Below are positions 1-11,600 of a stretch of DNA of 64,000 nucleotides, in pieces. The stretch is from Selaginella tamariscina (Eukaryota; Streptophyta; Lycopodiopsida; Selaginellales; Selaginellaceae), in contig PUQB01000392.1 of the NCBI GenBank assembly GCA_003024785.1, positions 62,001 to 126,000 on the forward strand, read 5' to 3'. The number at the start of each line of letters is the position of its first letter. The stretch's first letter is position 1. The notes below the pieces were generated by a model, which ran no database searches, was not told where the DNA came from, and saw only the letters and a list, made by a program, of their open reading frames with translations. A program made the translations under genes and the position numbers.

Positions 1-1293
1 AATGCCACTTGTGCACTCGTATTTGATAAGTTCCAAAACAATTACATAATTTTATTTAATAATTTATCTATGCAAAAATTTGTACATCACCTTTCAAGAA
101 GTCGTGAACAACTAGGGTTTCTTATTTTAATTAAAAAAATTTAACAAATTGGTGTTTGTGAGCAAATTTTGCGAACACATTAGCAAACATCCATAGGAAA
201 ACTGCAGGATACAAACAAGAGAATGATAACCAATCAATTATGGCTGGACGGGCGGATCTTGTTGTTTATGGGAGCCTCTTCTTATACGCCAGACCACATT
301 GATTATATAAACAACTATATACTTGCTAATTAACATATGTATATATATACACTTTTTTTGCATAGGACAATTTGTTATTTTTTGATTTAAGATGTTTTAA
401 AAGAAAAAACATTAATATAGTTTAACATTGAAAGACTTTAAAAATCTTATATTGAACAATATAAAAATATTATTCAGTTTTTATTTGACATGTTTGAAGA
501 ATAAAATGAGATTCTAATAAAACTTAAAATACATAATTCAATATTTATATTATTGTTGAGTATAAGTTTTTTCTTTATAAAAGATTTTTTTCTTTTATTT
601 CACTATAAATAAAATACAATCTTTTTAATAAGTTTGTTAAGTGCCCCTAATAAACATTAACATCCTTCATTATTATTTAGTATGAATTTTTTCTTTTATA
701 AATTTTTATTTTATCTTATTATAATAATAAAATAATAACTAATTTGTCTTTAATAAATAATAAAATCCTTTATAATAGATACATTCACGTTCGTGATTAT
801 GTCTAATACACACTTTCATTGAACAATTTAAATTCATTGAATATATTCATTTATCCATTATTCATTTAATTCATAAGATAATCATTGAATTCTAAATTTA
901 TTTAATTTAAAAGATTTTTCTATCCACTTAATGATTTAATGTAACTTTTAATAATAAAGCACAATAATTTTGATCTGAGGTTAATAATGAGAGTTTTGGT
1001 TTTACTTTATTGATTATTTTGATTTTAATTGGACGTTGGAAAATAACATTTATGTTTTATTTTAATTAAATAACAAATGTGAATCATTGATCTTATTTAT
1101 TTACATTAAAAAAAATTCCGAAGTAGGATATTTTAAAACTAACATATTTCTCATACTTATGATTAAATGAAATATTCAATATTTAGATATTGACTTTCCT
1201 TATTTATTAACCATGTCTAAAGCTTAAAATTTTTAATTATTTCACATTTAAACAAAAAATCTGAATATTCTTTCTATATACTATATATAAATG
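1..1293. other. AT-rich intergenic sequence
   Basis: No reading frame, RNA gene or transposon signature is visible. The sequence is strongly AT-rich with many short A and T runs. The part next to 1294 should hold the 3' UTR of the minus-strand pectin methylesterase gene. Confidence 0.5.
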
Positions 1294-1444
1294 CTATAAC
1301 TCATGTAGCCATTCTGCTCCATCAATGAAGCTCACTGCCAAAAATGGCCTTGCCTCATCATCCGTGAGTTCATGTGACCATCTTACACGTCCTGCCTCAT
1401 TTGCTCCTGGCCCAAAACACTTATATTGTCCATAATACACCGTC

Positions 1445-1495
1445 CTGTCAAGTAAACATCCAGTTCTACACACACACACACACACACACACGTAC
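1445..1495 (-). repeat. CA/TG microsatellite forming a 51 bp intron
   Basis: On the minus strand the sequence runs GTACGTGTGTG through to TTGACAG. Removing it joins CA to G and reads HRQQTVYYGQYKC, as in other pectinesterases. Most of the intron is the dinucleotide repeat. Confidence 0.65.
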
Positions 1496-2456
1496 TGCTG
1501 TCTGTGTTGTACGCCCCAGTCGCTCCAGCCTTCAGAAACTATAATGTTGCCCATATAAGTGAAGAGATAAATAACTGTGGAATATGCTCCCCATGCTCTT
1601 CCTAAGAAGATAGTGCCAGTACCAGTAACTGTACAGCCAATAAAGATGAAGCCGGAATTCTTTGTGGATCGCCTCGGTTCTGTGCTGTTACCGAGCCTGT
1701 GCTCTCCGCAATTGCATGTACCTCACATCCCTGAAGAAAAAAAATGGCTCTATAGTTTCAATAGTTTTATATATATTAAATTAACCCTCTACTTTTATAT
1801 AATTATCAAACTAACCCTCTAGCTTCATATAATGACCCTGAGTCAAATTTATTAATAATCAGAACAGACACATACACCCGCACACATGCAATATATTGTT
1901 AAAGCAAAATATATCTAAACTATATGTGTGTGTGGGGTCAGTTTGATAATTATGTAAAACTAAAGGTCAATTTGATAATTTTTTCCTATATATCACACAC
2001 GCACGCACGCACACCTTGAAAACCGACTTTGCGTGCCCAAATATGAAGTCAATGGAGCCTTCAATGTAACAATCGCGGTAATAGTGACGGCCTTGATAAT
2101 CAAGAGTGTATCCTGAGCTCCATAGAAACCACACGAATAAAACGCTGCCATGTCACCGGCAATTAGCGCGGCCACTGCCTGTCTGTTTTCTGACCCTGGA
2201 GGTGGAGGTGGTGCATTATCTGTTTTAATGGAATATAATTAAACAACATTAATTAATATGATAATTTACCTTAAAAGCTGATGTATTTAGCAATGAAGTT
2301 TGGTGCATATGCACTAAATGTAGCACTGTTTGCTGTCCCAACTGTACTTGCAGTATCACTCCATGTAATCGCAGTGAAGTCCCTCCCAGCGCCTTGTAGC
2401 ACAATATAAGACTTTGTATATGGAATCGTTATCTTCTCACTGTAGTAAATCAAATT

Positions 2457-2460
<4 letters not shown>

Positions 2461-2487
<27 letters not shown>

Positions 2488-2488
2488 A
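2461..2488. repeat. CA microsatellite in pectinesterase intron 1
   Basis: An uninterrupted CA run of about 14 units lies inside the 66 bp first intron, 17 bases after the donor GTAAGT on the minus strand. Confidence 0.8.
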
Positions 2489-2773
2489 TAAAACTGTTAC
2501 TTACTGGTAAATTCCAGGACCAACTTGAATGAAGATCCAATGTTGATTACCAGAGGGAACAGCATCTATAGCTGCTTGAATAGTTTTATATACTCCAGTT
2601 TGTGAAGGAAGAGCTGCATTATCAACAACCATGAACCGAAACAATCCGTCATTAACATAAACAGAGCCTCCTGGTTTAACCATAGAGAGTGAGGAATTCC
2701 GCATTGCTTGGGTACTATTCAATGGGTTGATAAATAAAAGTATAGTTATTAATATGTACATTGAACAAGCCAT

Positions 2774-3616
2774 GGAATGCTATAGAAATAGAACCATAGG
2801 AATTACATTCTCCATGGTACTTGTAATATGATGACATATAATCATTCCAATGTGAAACCTCAACAACAAACGCTTCATTCCTTGCTTTTGTTGCATATGA
2901 TTCATGAGATATATCCCGAACTGTCCGACTTTTGTAAAGCTGGGATAAGGAAAAGTTGCATATACACGTGCAACATACGCTCTCCCAGCTTAAAGCTTCA
3001 CAAAGTGGTTGGTCAGGTATCACTGTATCAATTAGTTTATAAGCTTAATTAAATATATAATTAAAATTAATACAAATATAATTAAATTAAAAAAGTTTTT
3101 TCTTTTAAAAACATTTAATATAATATTAAAAGAGTAAACCTTCATCTGCACTTGCAAATTGGACAGTGACTCGGTAAGTGAAGGCGCCGTTTCAGGTACT
3201 TAATACATTTAGACTTGTTCTGGTGTGTGAAAGCAACCCATATCACACACACACGCATACACACGCACACACACCTGTATTTATATCATATACGAGAAAA
3301 GGTCATATACCTGTATATATTTCTTTTTTTCTGCTTGTATTAAATACGAAACTGTACTGTTTAAATTTCAATGCATGAATTTGAAAACTTTGTAAGCTGT
3401 AAAGTCAGACCAAACCCCACAAATATTACTCTTAGTGTGTAGAGCTACTTCAGTATCAAATAAATGCCCTCTCAGACCTCCAAAATGGACGTCTCACGTG
3501 AGAGAGAGAGGAGAGAATGTCTGTATATACAGGTGTGTACAACATATGTACATCTCACACATACACACACAATATACATACATACACACATATATACAGC
3601 AGGAATTTGAACAAAG
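2774..3616. other. Region upstream of the pectinesterase gene, no supported gene
   Basis: An open minus-strand frame spans about 2715-3023 and a short exon-like stretch lies near 3140-3200, ending before GTTTAC. I recognise no protein in either. They could be remnants of an upstream gene. CA-rich stretches lie near 3245-3273 and 3555-3600. Confidence 0.35.
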
Positions 3617-3895
3617 TTAATGAGGCTTGTTAGAGATTGGATCACTACTGCTAGGCTTTAAACGCCCTACATTACCCTTATTAAACTGTGACAAAGCTGC
3701 AGAATGAAGTGAATCCCATAGTTTTAACAAATTTGGTGGACTCTTAAACTGGTTGTTTAACTTGGGTGAGCTCTTAAACTGCGTGTTTAACTTGGACTTA
3801 GTGTTACCTTGTCTGATTAACCTTGCTATGTGTACACTTAGCGCATACCAACCTTGTCTTGCGGCAGGTGCTGCTTTAGACATTGTGAAATCCAT
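3617..3895 (-). CDS. Small hypothetical protein with an internal repeat
   Basis: An open frame of 92 codons starts at MDFTMSKAAPAARQGW; a second Met lies at 3883. The protein is basic and hydroxy-residue rich. Its N-terminal third (ARQGWYALSVHIARLIRQG) could be an amphipathic targeting helix. The middle has two copies of KLN-(T/N)-QFKS-(S/P)-P, matching an imperfect 33-base direct repeat in the DNA (near 3728-3800). The end is serine and proline rich. A TG microsatellite at 3957-4012 and a possible acceptor (TTTATGCAG) lie just upstream, so this may be the last exon of a longer gene. I do not recognise the family, and it may be a chance frame. Confidence 0.3.
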   Translation of the reverse strand: MDFTMSKAAPAARQGWYALSVHIARLIRQGNTKSKLNTQFKSSPKLNNQFKSPPNLLKLWDSLHSAALSQFNKGNVGRLKPSSSDPISNKPH

Positions 3896-3942
3896 TATAC
3901 TGTGGCTTGCAAGTGAAACAACTGCATAAACGAAGTTTATGT

Positions 3943-3956
<14 letters not shown>

Positions 3957-4012
<56 letters not shown>
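3957..4012. repeat. TG microsatellite
   Basis: A TG run of more than 20 units has one interruption (TTGTGTG) and follows a short TA run at 3943-3956. It lies upstream of the small minus-strand ORF and may be intronic. Confidence 0.85.
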
Positions 4013-4015
<3 letters not shown>

Positions 4016-4564
4016 TATGCATGTATGCACGTGTGCGTGTGTGTGTGTTTCATATTGAAATATTGATATACAGTAAAAGGTTATATACTTACATTTATAA
4101 TGATTATGAACATTAGGCTAGGTTTATTATCTTCATGTGTGTGTGTGTGATTGTTGTGTGTGGAGAGAGAGAGATAAACATATACCCGAATGTTATGTAT
4201 GTGATATATATGCAACGTATTTACAGATATATATTTATGCATGTACATATCAAGCATACCCGAAAGCATTATCCATTATCCCACGGAAAATCAATTCCAT
4301 ACATGCTCTAATATACATATAACCATACATATAGAGTTCTCAGTAAGCCAGTTACTAGTTTATGTACACACACACCATGTGCATAAGGAAGAAAAATGGT
4401 TTTATCTATTACAAATTATACGGTTATGTTTATATATTTACTGTGATATATTACTAGATGCGATACTTTGTGACGTCTCCCATGTGAAATATACATAAAG
4501 TATATACATAGTATATATCAAGATTTTAAGTGAAATCGTGTCTCATTTGGTACATTATATGAAA

Positions 4565-4816
4565 TTAAGTAAACAATTTACCGTCTGAGGGGAGGCAAGC
4601 AAGTCCGCCGGCGGGTAATCCGACACCAATTCCGACTGTGGTAACACCCACACTGAACCCCAGCCCGCAGCCACATCCGACATACCCGATAACCTCCGGA
4701 CCAAATCCGGGACCCCATCCGACCCCGCATCCGAGTCCGAATCCAATGCCCCAGAACGCACCATAGGTCGGATGCACCGGATTCCATCTCTCGTACCTCC
4801 TGAACAGATTAATCAT
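4565..4816 (-). CDS. Small glycine-rich protein similar to cadmium-induced protein AS8
   Basis: The frame begins MINLFRRYERWNPVHP and continues TYGAFWGIGFGLGCGVGW and GPGFGPEVIGYVG. This pattern of a short basic head, WNPxHPTxGAFWG and a glycine-rich hydrophobic body fits the small plant proteins annotated as cadmium-induced AS8 or putative membrane protein, as I remember the family. The glycine-rich stretches could pack as one or two membrane segments. I chose the Met at 4816 because the family begins just before FRRY; the frame stays open upstream to 4912. After LACLPSDG there is a GTAAATTG that could be a donor, so the stop at 4565 may lie in an intron and a short last exon may follow. The biochemical function is unknown. 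Confidence 0.6.
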   Translation of the reverse strand: MINLFRRYERWNPVHPTYGAFWGIGFGLGCGVGWGPGFGPEVIGYVGCGCGLGFSVGVTTVGIGVGLPAGGLACLPSDGKLFT

Positions 4817-4867
4817 TGTCATTTCAGTATGAACCCTAGAATTTCGCCACGTGCCATGTTTAAATTG

Positions 4868-5040
4868 CGACACGTCATCCTTGTTCTGTAAGATACTTGT
4901 GTACGTATCCATATCCTTATCCCATATTCTTAATTGTTTAGTTACCTAATGAAGCGACACGTCATCCTTGTTTTGTTTTGTAAGATACTTGTGTATGCCT
5001 TATCCCATATTCTTAATTGTTTAATCACCTAATGGAGCGA
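4868..5040. promoter_or_regulatory. Tandem duplication in the shared promoter region
   Basis: Two direct copies of about 86 bp (4868-4954 and 4955-5040) share CGACACGTCATCC, AAGATACTTGTGTA and CCCATATTCTTAATTG. Each carries GACACGTC, an ACGT-core element of the G-box/ABRE type. The pair lies between the divergent AS8-like (minus) and GON4-like (plus) genes, so it could act on both. Confidence 0.6.
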
Positions 5041-5050
5041 TTAGGGTTTA
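5041..5050 (+). promoter_or_regulatory. Telo-box-like element
   Basis: TTAGGGTTTA matches the plant telo-box (AAACCCTAA on the other strand), common near transcription starts of housekeeping and translation genes. It sits about 110 bp before the GON4-like first ATG used here. Confidence 0.45.
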
Positions 5051-5160
5051 TTTTGGATTTAGGGCTCCCATAGCGATGGAGCGGGAAAGCCGAGGAAGAG
5101 GAGGACGGAGGCGCTCGTAGCGCCGGGTGAATGTTCTTCTATGAGAAACAGCGGCGCCAT

Positions 5161-8100
5161 ATGAATGCAGTATTGAATTCGGTTACGGCTTCTACAGATG
5201 AATCGGGGGTTTGATCCAGGTAAGGGTTTCTCAATCCGCGCTAGATAAAGTTGGTGATGAATAGTCTTGTAATCCATGTATAGATTCAGGTGTGGCGTCT
5301 CTCAACACGCCAGATGAATCCGGTGTTGAATCCAGTCACGTCGTGCGCATTTGATCCCGGTATGACGCCTCTGAATCTACCGGAGGAAGAAGGCTGTGTA
5401 GTAGACAATGGAGAGGAAGAGGATGAAGAAGGGTTCGCTGAATTGGGAAGCGGGCATGAAGGGAGGAAGAAGATCTTTACGAAGATGATGAAGAAGAGGA
5501 CGAGGATGATGATGGGAAGTCGTGGAGAAGCAAGATGATGAAGAAATGGGTGTGGTTCTTCAGGAAATCAATAATGTGGCTCATGTTGAACAGTATACCA
5601 TTGATGAAGCTGAGTGTTCGTCTCCGCATGAAGATGAACTTATGGTAATGCGTTAGAGGCTCTTCCCGAGCTCCACAGTCCTGCACATGAACGCTATGTC
5701 CCGGAAAACACTGCTGAGGTTCGTATTGTGCGCTTGCATAATAGTAAAATATGCATTGGTATATTTCTGAGGATGCTCAGTTGTATGTGGAGCTTAGAGA
5801 GTATGCATCTGTGTGTTGATATGCATTCTATATATGATTACGTTTCGGTGTTGTTTGTTTATGTAAATGCATACATGCGCTACGTACACACATATACTAA
5901 TGCTTTATAAATAGGTTGAGGAGGCAGTGATGGATGCGATTTCAAAGAGGACTCGTGCACATTATTCTCTAGCAGACATGTCATTGGATCAACTAGAGAC
6001 GTTTCTACAAGAGTCTGATGAAGATGACTATTTTCACAACGTGGATGACGAGGAAGAATATCGAAAGTTTCTTGCTGCAGTTGCTCAACCTGAACCTGCA
6101 GAAGTAAGCATTTACAAAATAGTATGTGTATATGCATGCTGTTAAAACTATACACCATACTCATGCCATATAAGTATAATATGCAATCTGTTTGACAGGT
6201 GATACGAGACGATGATGAAGAAGACATGATGCGGATTTCGAGCTTGAGATTGAAGAGGCATTGGAGAGTGATTCAGAGCAAAATCGGAAGGAGCGGGATT
6301 GCAGCCGAAGGTTATTTATACTTGATAATAGATAACGTTCATGCATTATCATCTGTACATCAATAATGTATATATGTTATTAAATTGACTTTACATATGT
6401 TATGATAGGCCAGAGACAAGGGAACAAAGGCGTGAAAGAATGCAGAACAAAGAACGACCTCTTGGTTTTGCTAAAGCTCCACTACGGCCTCTACTTCCTT
6501 ATCATCCAATTGACATGCCACAACAAGTACATATTCTTTATACACATAATTGATATACTATATTATGAGTAGCAATTAGAGAGTCTCTAGTCTCTCCCTC
6601 TCTTCTTTTGTAAGTTTATATCTCATAGTTACAGACCTTATTATCTATCTAAAATGTATTATAAGTATAATAGTATTCAGACCAAGCATTATAGTCTTCT
6701 TTTTCTCCAAAATATAGCCGGCACCAGACAGAAGCAGTGCAGTTTTGGAAGCATCCTATAGGCAAAATGTGTCCAGCAATTTCCCAGCAGGTAAAGACGC
6801 ATATATTACACTAGCAACATTATACAACTTTTAAATATATTATGTTCTGATGGGAATGGATATAGGGAGTTGCTGCTTTACGGCTCAACAACTCGGGCAA
6901 CTGCATTGTCTTATTCACGAGCATGTCCAACAATTGGTACAAATATTTTCTCTTTGCATTCTGGAGCCATCTCGGCAACAGGTGCGTGCGTGCGTTTGTC
7001 TAGATATACATAAGTGAACCGTTTATAAGGCTTTTATAATAAATGGCTTTTGTATAGGTATATATTGTATTTATGTTATATTACACACACATATGTATAA
7101 CATATGTGAGGCAGGTGGCCATTGACACGCACCGTATGTTAATGGAGCTAGTCGAGAAACGGGATTCTGCTAGATCTTGGAGACACGGCGATCCTTTTCC
7201 AGAGTCTTGTTTTCGTCCCCCATTTGCACGTTCTTCTGTCGAAGGGTTTTCGTCTTTGGATTGGAGTCCTTCAGTCACATCACCTGTTCACTCTGTGCTT
7301 GACGTTGCCCCTTTACAGCTTGTCAAGGATTTCCTCGATGACATCGCTGTTGGTAAGTGTGTGCACATGGATATGCATGCAGGTATAGTTTGTACATATG
7401 CTATATGTTTTATGTATATCATATTGCGTGTTATTATATCTTAGACTGTAATTTTAGCTACATTGTATGTGTAGATAACATGTACTAATTTTTTCCATGT
7501 ACCAGCTGTTCAGGAATGCAAGAAGAAGCACGTTCAGAATGGAGCTTTCCACAGCAGGAGTGAAAAGAACCACTATTTCCTCTTCCCAACAGCGATATTG
7601 TTGTGCAACCTCGAAGTACGGTTTTTGTTTGTTTCACCCACATACATACATACGCATGCACACGTATCGTCTGTTCTGATTTTTTTTTTTTTTGTGTGTT
7701 CCAAGTTCAATCTCGGATAAAGAAGACAATGGCAGCTATACTTGTGGAGAACACGAAAAAGCAAACCATTGCTCTTGTTCCTAAAGGTAATAACATAATA
7801 TCTATGGGTCCACGCATTGATGACATACAGACATTCATGTGTACATATCTATGTTATTACTTTGTAAGTATTGCTGCGGCTGCTGCAAGATTTGTTCCTT
7901 TGTTCAATCCGGCCTTTTATCCTCATAAGCCTCCCCTCCTGCCACAGCCAATCGTCTGCTATTTACTGATGCTGAAGACGAGTAAGTGGTTTTTTTGCAT
8001 GCGTGCGTGCGCGTAGTGTGTGTTTAATGTATATGCACTATTTCCGTGGTGTATATATGTGGATCCGAGGGTTTTAATTTACCAATGGCTGCTTTATATT

Positions 8101-8374
8101 TGTTTAAGGCTTCTTGCAATGGGTTTAATGACTTTCAACACGGACTGGACTGCTATACAGCAACGCTTTCTTCCAACCAAAACTACTCATCAGGTAATAT
8201 GCTTATACTTATATATAAACTTTATATAAATGTGTACATTCATATGCATGATACCGTCAGGCTTATATATTGTCTTCTTACAGATATTCGTGAGACAAAA
8301 GAACCGAAGCTCTGCAAGAGCACCCGAGAACTCCATAAAGGTGTGTGTGTGTGTGTGTGTGTGTTGTGTGTGAG

Positions 8375-8460
<86 letters not shown>

Positions 8461-10662
8461 ATGTTTACTGAACAGGCTGTACGGAGGATGAAAAATTCTT
8501 CGCTGACTCTTGAAGAACGGGAGAGCATCCAGGAGGTAACTTAAGTTTTTTGATGCGCATCTAGGATATATGTATATTAATAATCCCATCACTACAATTC
8601 TGCTTAAACCAAATATATTCCACTCAAGTATCTTTGAATACAATCTATACTATATATTATACTATTGTAGAACATTGAGGAAGATGCTTATTATGTATTG
8701 CAAACTTAATATTGAACTGAGGTATTTATAATGTCTTTAGGCTACTGTGTATAGTATACTGTATAACAATACATATTATACAACTAATTTAATATTGATT
8801 TTTTTAGGCTTTAAGATGCTTCAAGTATGACTGGAATAAGGTGTGGCAGCATGCTGTTCCTCATCGTGATCCTGCCTTGCTCCCTCGTCAATGGAGAACA
8901 GCACTTGGAACTCAGAAATCATACAAGAGCGATGAGATTACTAAAGGGAAAAGGCGTCTTCAGGAAGCTAGTAAACGTCGTATGAAGGCACTCCAAAGGG
9001 ATGCAGCAGAGACACAAGAGGTGTGTGCTTTAGTTCGCTATAAACACTTACACTCATATCCATATTCGACATATGCCTACGAGTTTTCTCATAATTTTGC
9101 TTCGCATTTGTAAATGCTTACGCCACCTTTCACATACTTCAAACTCACACCGCACACACACATGAAAGTTGTGTATGTCTTTGTATATGGTCGTGCATAT
9201 GCTTTATGTGAGCCTCTTTACATAACATATTTGTCTGTATCTTTATGTATATATGATTGATAGTCATGTGTTAATATGTTTTCTTACTAATTCAGGAGGG
9301 CGAGGTTACTAACAGCGAGATGATGGTATAGAATATGACGATGCTCATATCCACGAAGCTTCTTATCCGCACAACATACACAAAGCATTCAACCAATGAC
9401 AGCAGGAACTTCTGGTGCGTATGTGTGTATATACATGTATATGTATGTGTATATATTATTGTATGTGCTTCTTATAATATTTTACTTTATCCATTATATA
9501 AAGTACTAATAGTGTTAGATCTTATGTGCTTGTATGCTATAAATACCGTTTTCTCCTCCCCCCGCTCCCCGGTATGTGTCACATACACGCATTTTACTAA
9601 CATTGTTGGGACATCAGGGAAATTGGACGATGTTGATTATACCCAACAAGCGGCACAAGTCTGTACAACGGTAAAACTCGCACCAGGATTACCTCGCTAA
9701 ATCTACCACCTCACGTACGGATCATTTCCCAGGCAAGCCTCCGGAATGCTTCTGTGCAGCATTCATGCGCGTCGTCCAGAAAACACAAGTTGTGCACCCT
9801 CTTCTTCTTCAGCCCAGTTATATCCAGAGGTAAGTACAAATTAATGTATTCTGCGTGTGTGTGTGTGTGTGTTTCTGCACACTTTCAGTAAATTACACTA
9901 TGCATTATATTTTGTATATGATTAACACACACACACAAGCACGCTGGCGGGGGTGCCGTTAAGTGTAGGTACACACATACCATGTACTATATATAATATT
10001 AATACTACATAGATGTGTAAATTGTGCAGACCGGACTTGGAGAAGTTATATGTTATATTTGCTATATATATGTTATAGTCAGTTATATAAATAATTGGAA
10101 GTGATGCACGTGTGTATCTATGTAAGCGGATCAAGAAAATACTTGCATAACTCACCCAACGTATTATATACGTTTGTTTGTTCTTTTTTACTTTTCTTAT
10201 AAAGATTAGATTGTGTGACGCGCGCGCGCGTGTGTGAGTGAGAAAGCTTACATAGATTCTCATGTATTGGTTATATAATGTGATATTGTAATGAGACTAA
10301 CTTTCGTCCTTTAATGTTAACCAGGCCGAACCCGAGCTACTTCCCACGACACACACCACATTTTCACCCTTTCTTTGGGGTTAACAAACCGAAGTCAGTG
10401 CTAATTACCAATCAACGCAGAGTTTTCATCCTCTTCTAGAACGACCTCTGCAAACTTCGATTCGGAGTAATTCATTGAGGAATTTACAAAGTGATCAAGT
10501 AAGTGCTCTTATAAATCAAATAATCGATATAAAAACTATGTTATGTGTATATTTAGCACATACATGGTAATGCCCTAATATGCTGTTACCCATTTCTGCT
10601 TTATTATATTCATATTTTCGCATAGATGGTAGTTCTCTCTCGTGCCATATATGTATCATGTA

Positions 10663-10695
<33 letters not shown>

Positions 10696-11600
10696 CCCGT
10701 CCATCAGCAGGAAGTAGCTGTTGAAAAGACAATTGGGGAAAACAAAGACAAGGAGAGATCTGTTGAGGGAAAGAGAGACAATGGACTTGTTGAGGGAAGA
10801 AAAGACGAGGAGGGATTCGCTGGAGAAAAGAGAGATAGGACAAGGTATTTGTTGGGAAAGCAAGAGAAAACGTCAGGATTGTTGCGGAAGGGAGAGACAA
10901 TGATGGGGTTTTGGGGAAACTGGAGACAATGATGAGATTTCTAGGGAAATGGGAGACAAAAAAGGAGAAGTGGGAATTGTAATGGAGGCGGAGGAGCTTA
11001 GTGATTCAAAAATGAAGGTGATGGGGTACAGTTTGAGTGTGAGGAGATTGGCGATTCTGATAGTGAGGTATGCTTAACATCAAACAAGCATATATACATC
11101 TAGAGAGAAGAGAGAGGCAATAGTCTGATTATTTTATGGTAGTCTATCGTGTCGTATAGACCAGTTTGTGGTCGTGCCTGTGTGTGTGTTTTAATGTATT
11201 TATTAATGCAGAATAAAGAGGAAATTGAATTTGAAGAAGAAGAAATTGGTAGCGAAAGCGAGGAGAGAGAGAGGTTGTTCAGGATTTAAGGAATGTAGAG
11301 CCTCTTTGCTATGGATGTGGACCAAGACTTCAGCAGTAAGTGATATTATATATATTATATATATACATAAGTTAAGCCAGTAGCTTTGGCGTGAATTTTA
11401 ATAATTTCTTATATAGCGTTGATATATTTCAAGGGTTTGTATGAAAGCTTATATATACACATGAGGATGTTTTATATATATACATTATATAGTAATATGT
11501 ATTGTCTGGGTAATGCAGGGAATGATGTAGAGGCAGCACATGTACTAACAGTTATACGTCGAAAAGCGTTTGACACGAACAGGCCTTAAAACACGTCCTT
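5161..11600 (+). CDS. GON4-like nuclear protein with SANT/Myb-like domain, many exons
   Basis: The exons read as the plant homologue of GON-4-like, a nuclear regulator with a C-terminal SANT domain. Clear exons include 5915-6103 (KRTRAHYSLADMSLDQLETF), 6866-6981 (TAQQLGQLHCLIHEHVQQL), 7115-7352 (SVLDVAPLQLVKDF), 7506-7615, 7706-7786, about 7870-7981 (FVPLFNPAFYPHKPP, LLFTDAEDE), 8109-8193 (LAMGLMTFNTDWTAIQQRFL), 8284-8340 (IFVRQKNRSSARAPENSIK), 8476-8535, and 8808-9020 (VPHRDPALLPRQWRTALGTQ). Acidic exons precede these from 5290, and a charged, poorly conserved tail runs to about 11.6 kb. One-base breaks occur near 5480, 5525, 5648, 6220, 7935, 9320, 9385 and 11275, several at homopolymers. 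The first exon also has an in-frame stop. The start at 5161 and the end near 11600 are uncertain; the core from 5.9 to 9.0 kb is firm. Confidence 0.8.
8341..8475 (+). repeat. Intron made of (TG)n and (GA)n microsatellites
   Basis: The 135 bp intron starts directly with GTGTGTG at the donor, runs through about 13 TG units (8341-8373) and then about 40 GA units (8377-8457), and ends TTTACTGAACAG. It separates two SANT-region exons that are otherwise clean. Confidence 0.85.
10664..10695. repeat. TA microsatellite in a late GON4-like intron
   Basis: A run of about 15 TA units precedes the acceptor region before the charged exon that begins near 10708. Confidence 0.8.

Larger units (their letters stand above)
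1294..2773 (-). pseudogene. Pectin methylesterase gene, five exons, with frame breaks
   Basis: The translated exons match plant pectinesterase (carbohydrate esterase family 8), which removes methyl groups from wall pectin. Exons on the minus strand are about 2773-2506, 2439-2270, 2219-2015, 1730-1496 and 1444-1294. Exon 1 starts MACSMYILITILL, a signal peptide, and includes the family's TIQAAIDAVP stretch. Exon 2 has VLQGAGRDFTAITW. Exon 3 carries the catalytic regions, GAQDTL and [10 protein letters not shown]. Exon 4 has HAIAESTGSVTAQ and LGRAWG. The last exon ends near AEWLHEL. The CA repeat near 1470 lies in a 51 bp intron (1445-1495), not in coding sequence. Three lesions are visible: an in-frame TAA at 2271-2273 at the end of exon 2, a one-base shift near 2098-2106 just after QDTL, and a one-base shift near 1660-1670. 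It is either a pseudogene or an active gene with sequence errors. The family call is firm; the functional state is not. Confidence 0.8.

Noticed and set aside
3178..3378. Plus-strand frame with TH repeats, and other TH/CV repeat frames near 3907-4116 and 9922-10263
   Set aside because: These are translations of CA/TG microsatellites with no other coding signal.
8046..8643. Long frames rich in RE or SL repeats
   Set aside because: They are produced by the GA microsatellite in a GON4-like intron.
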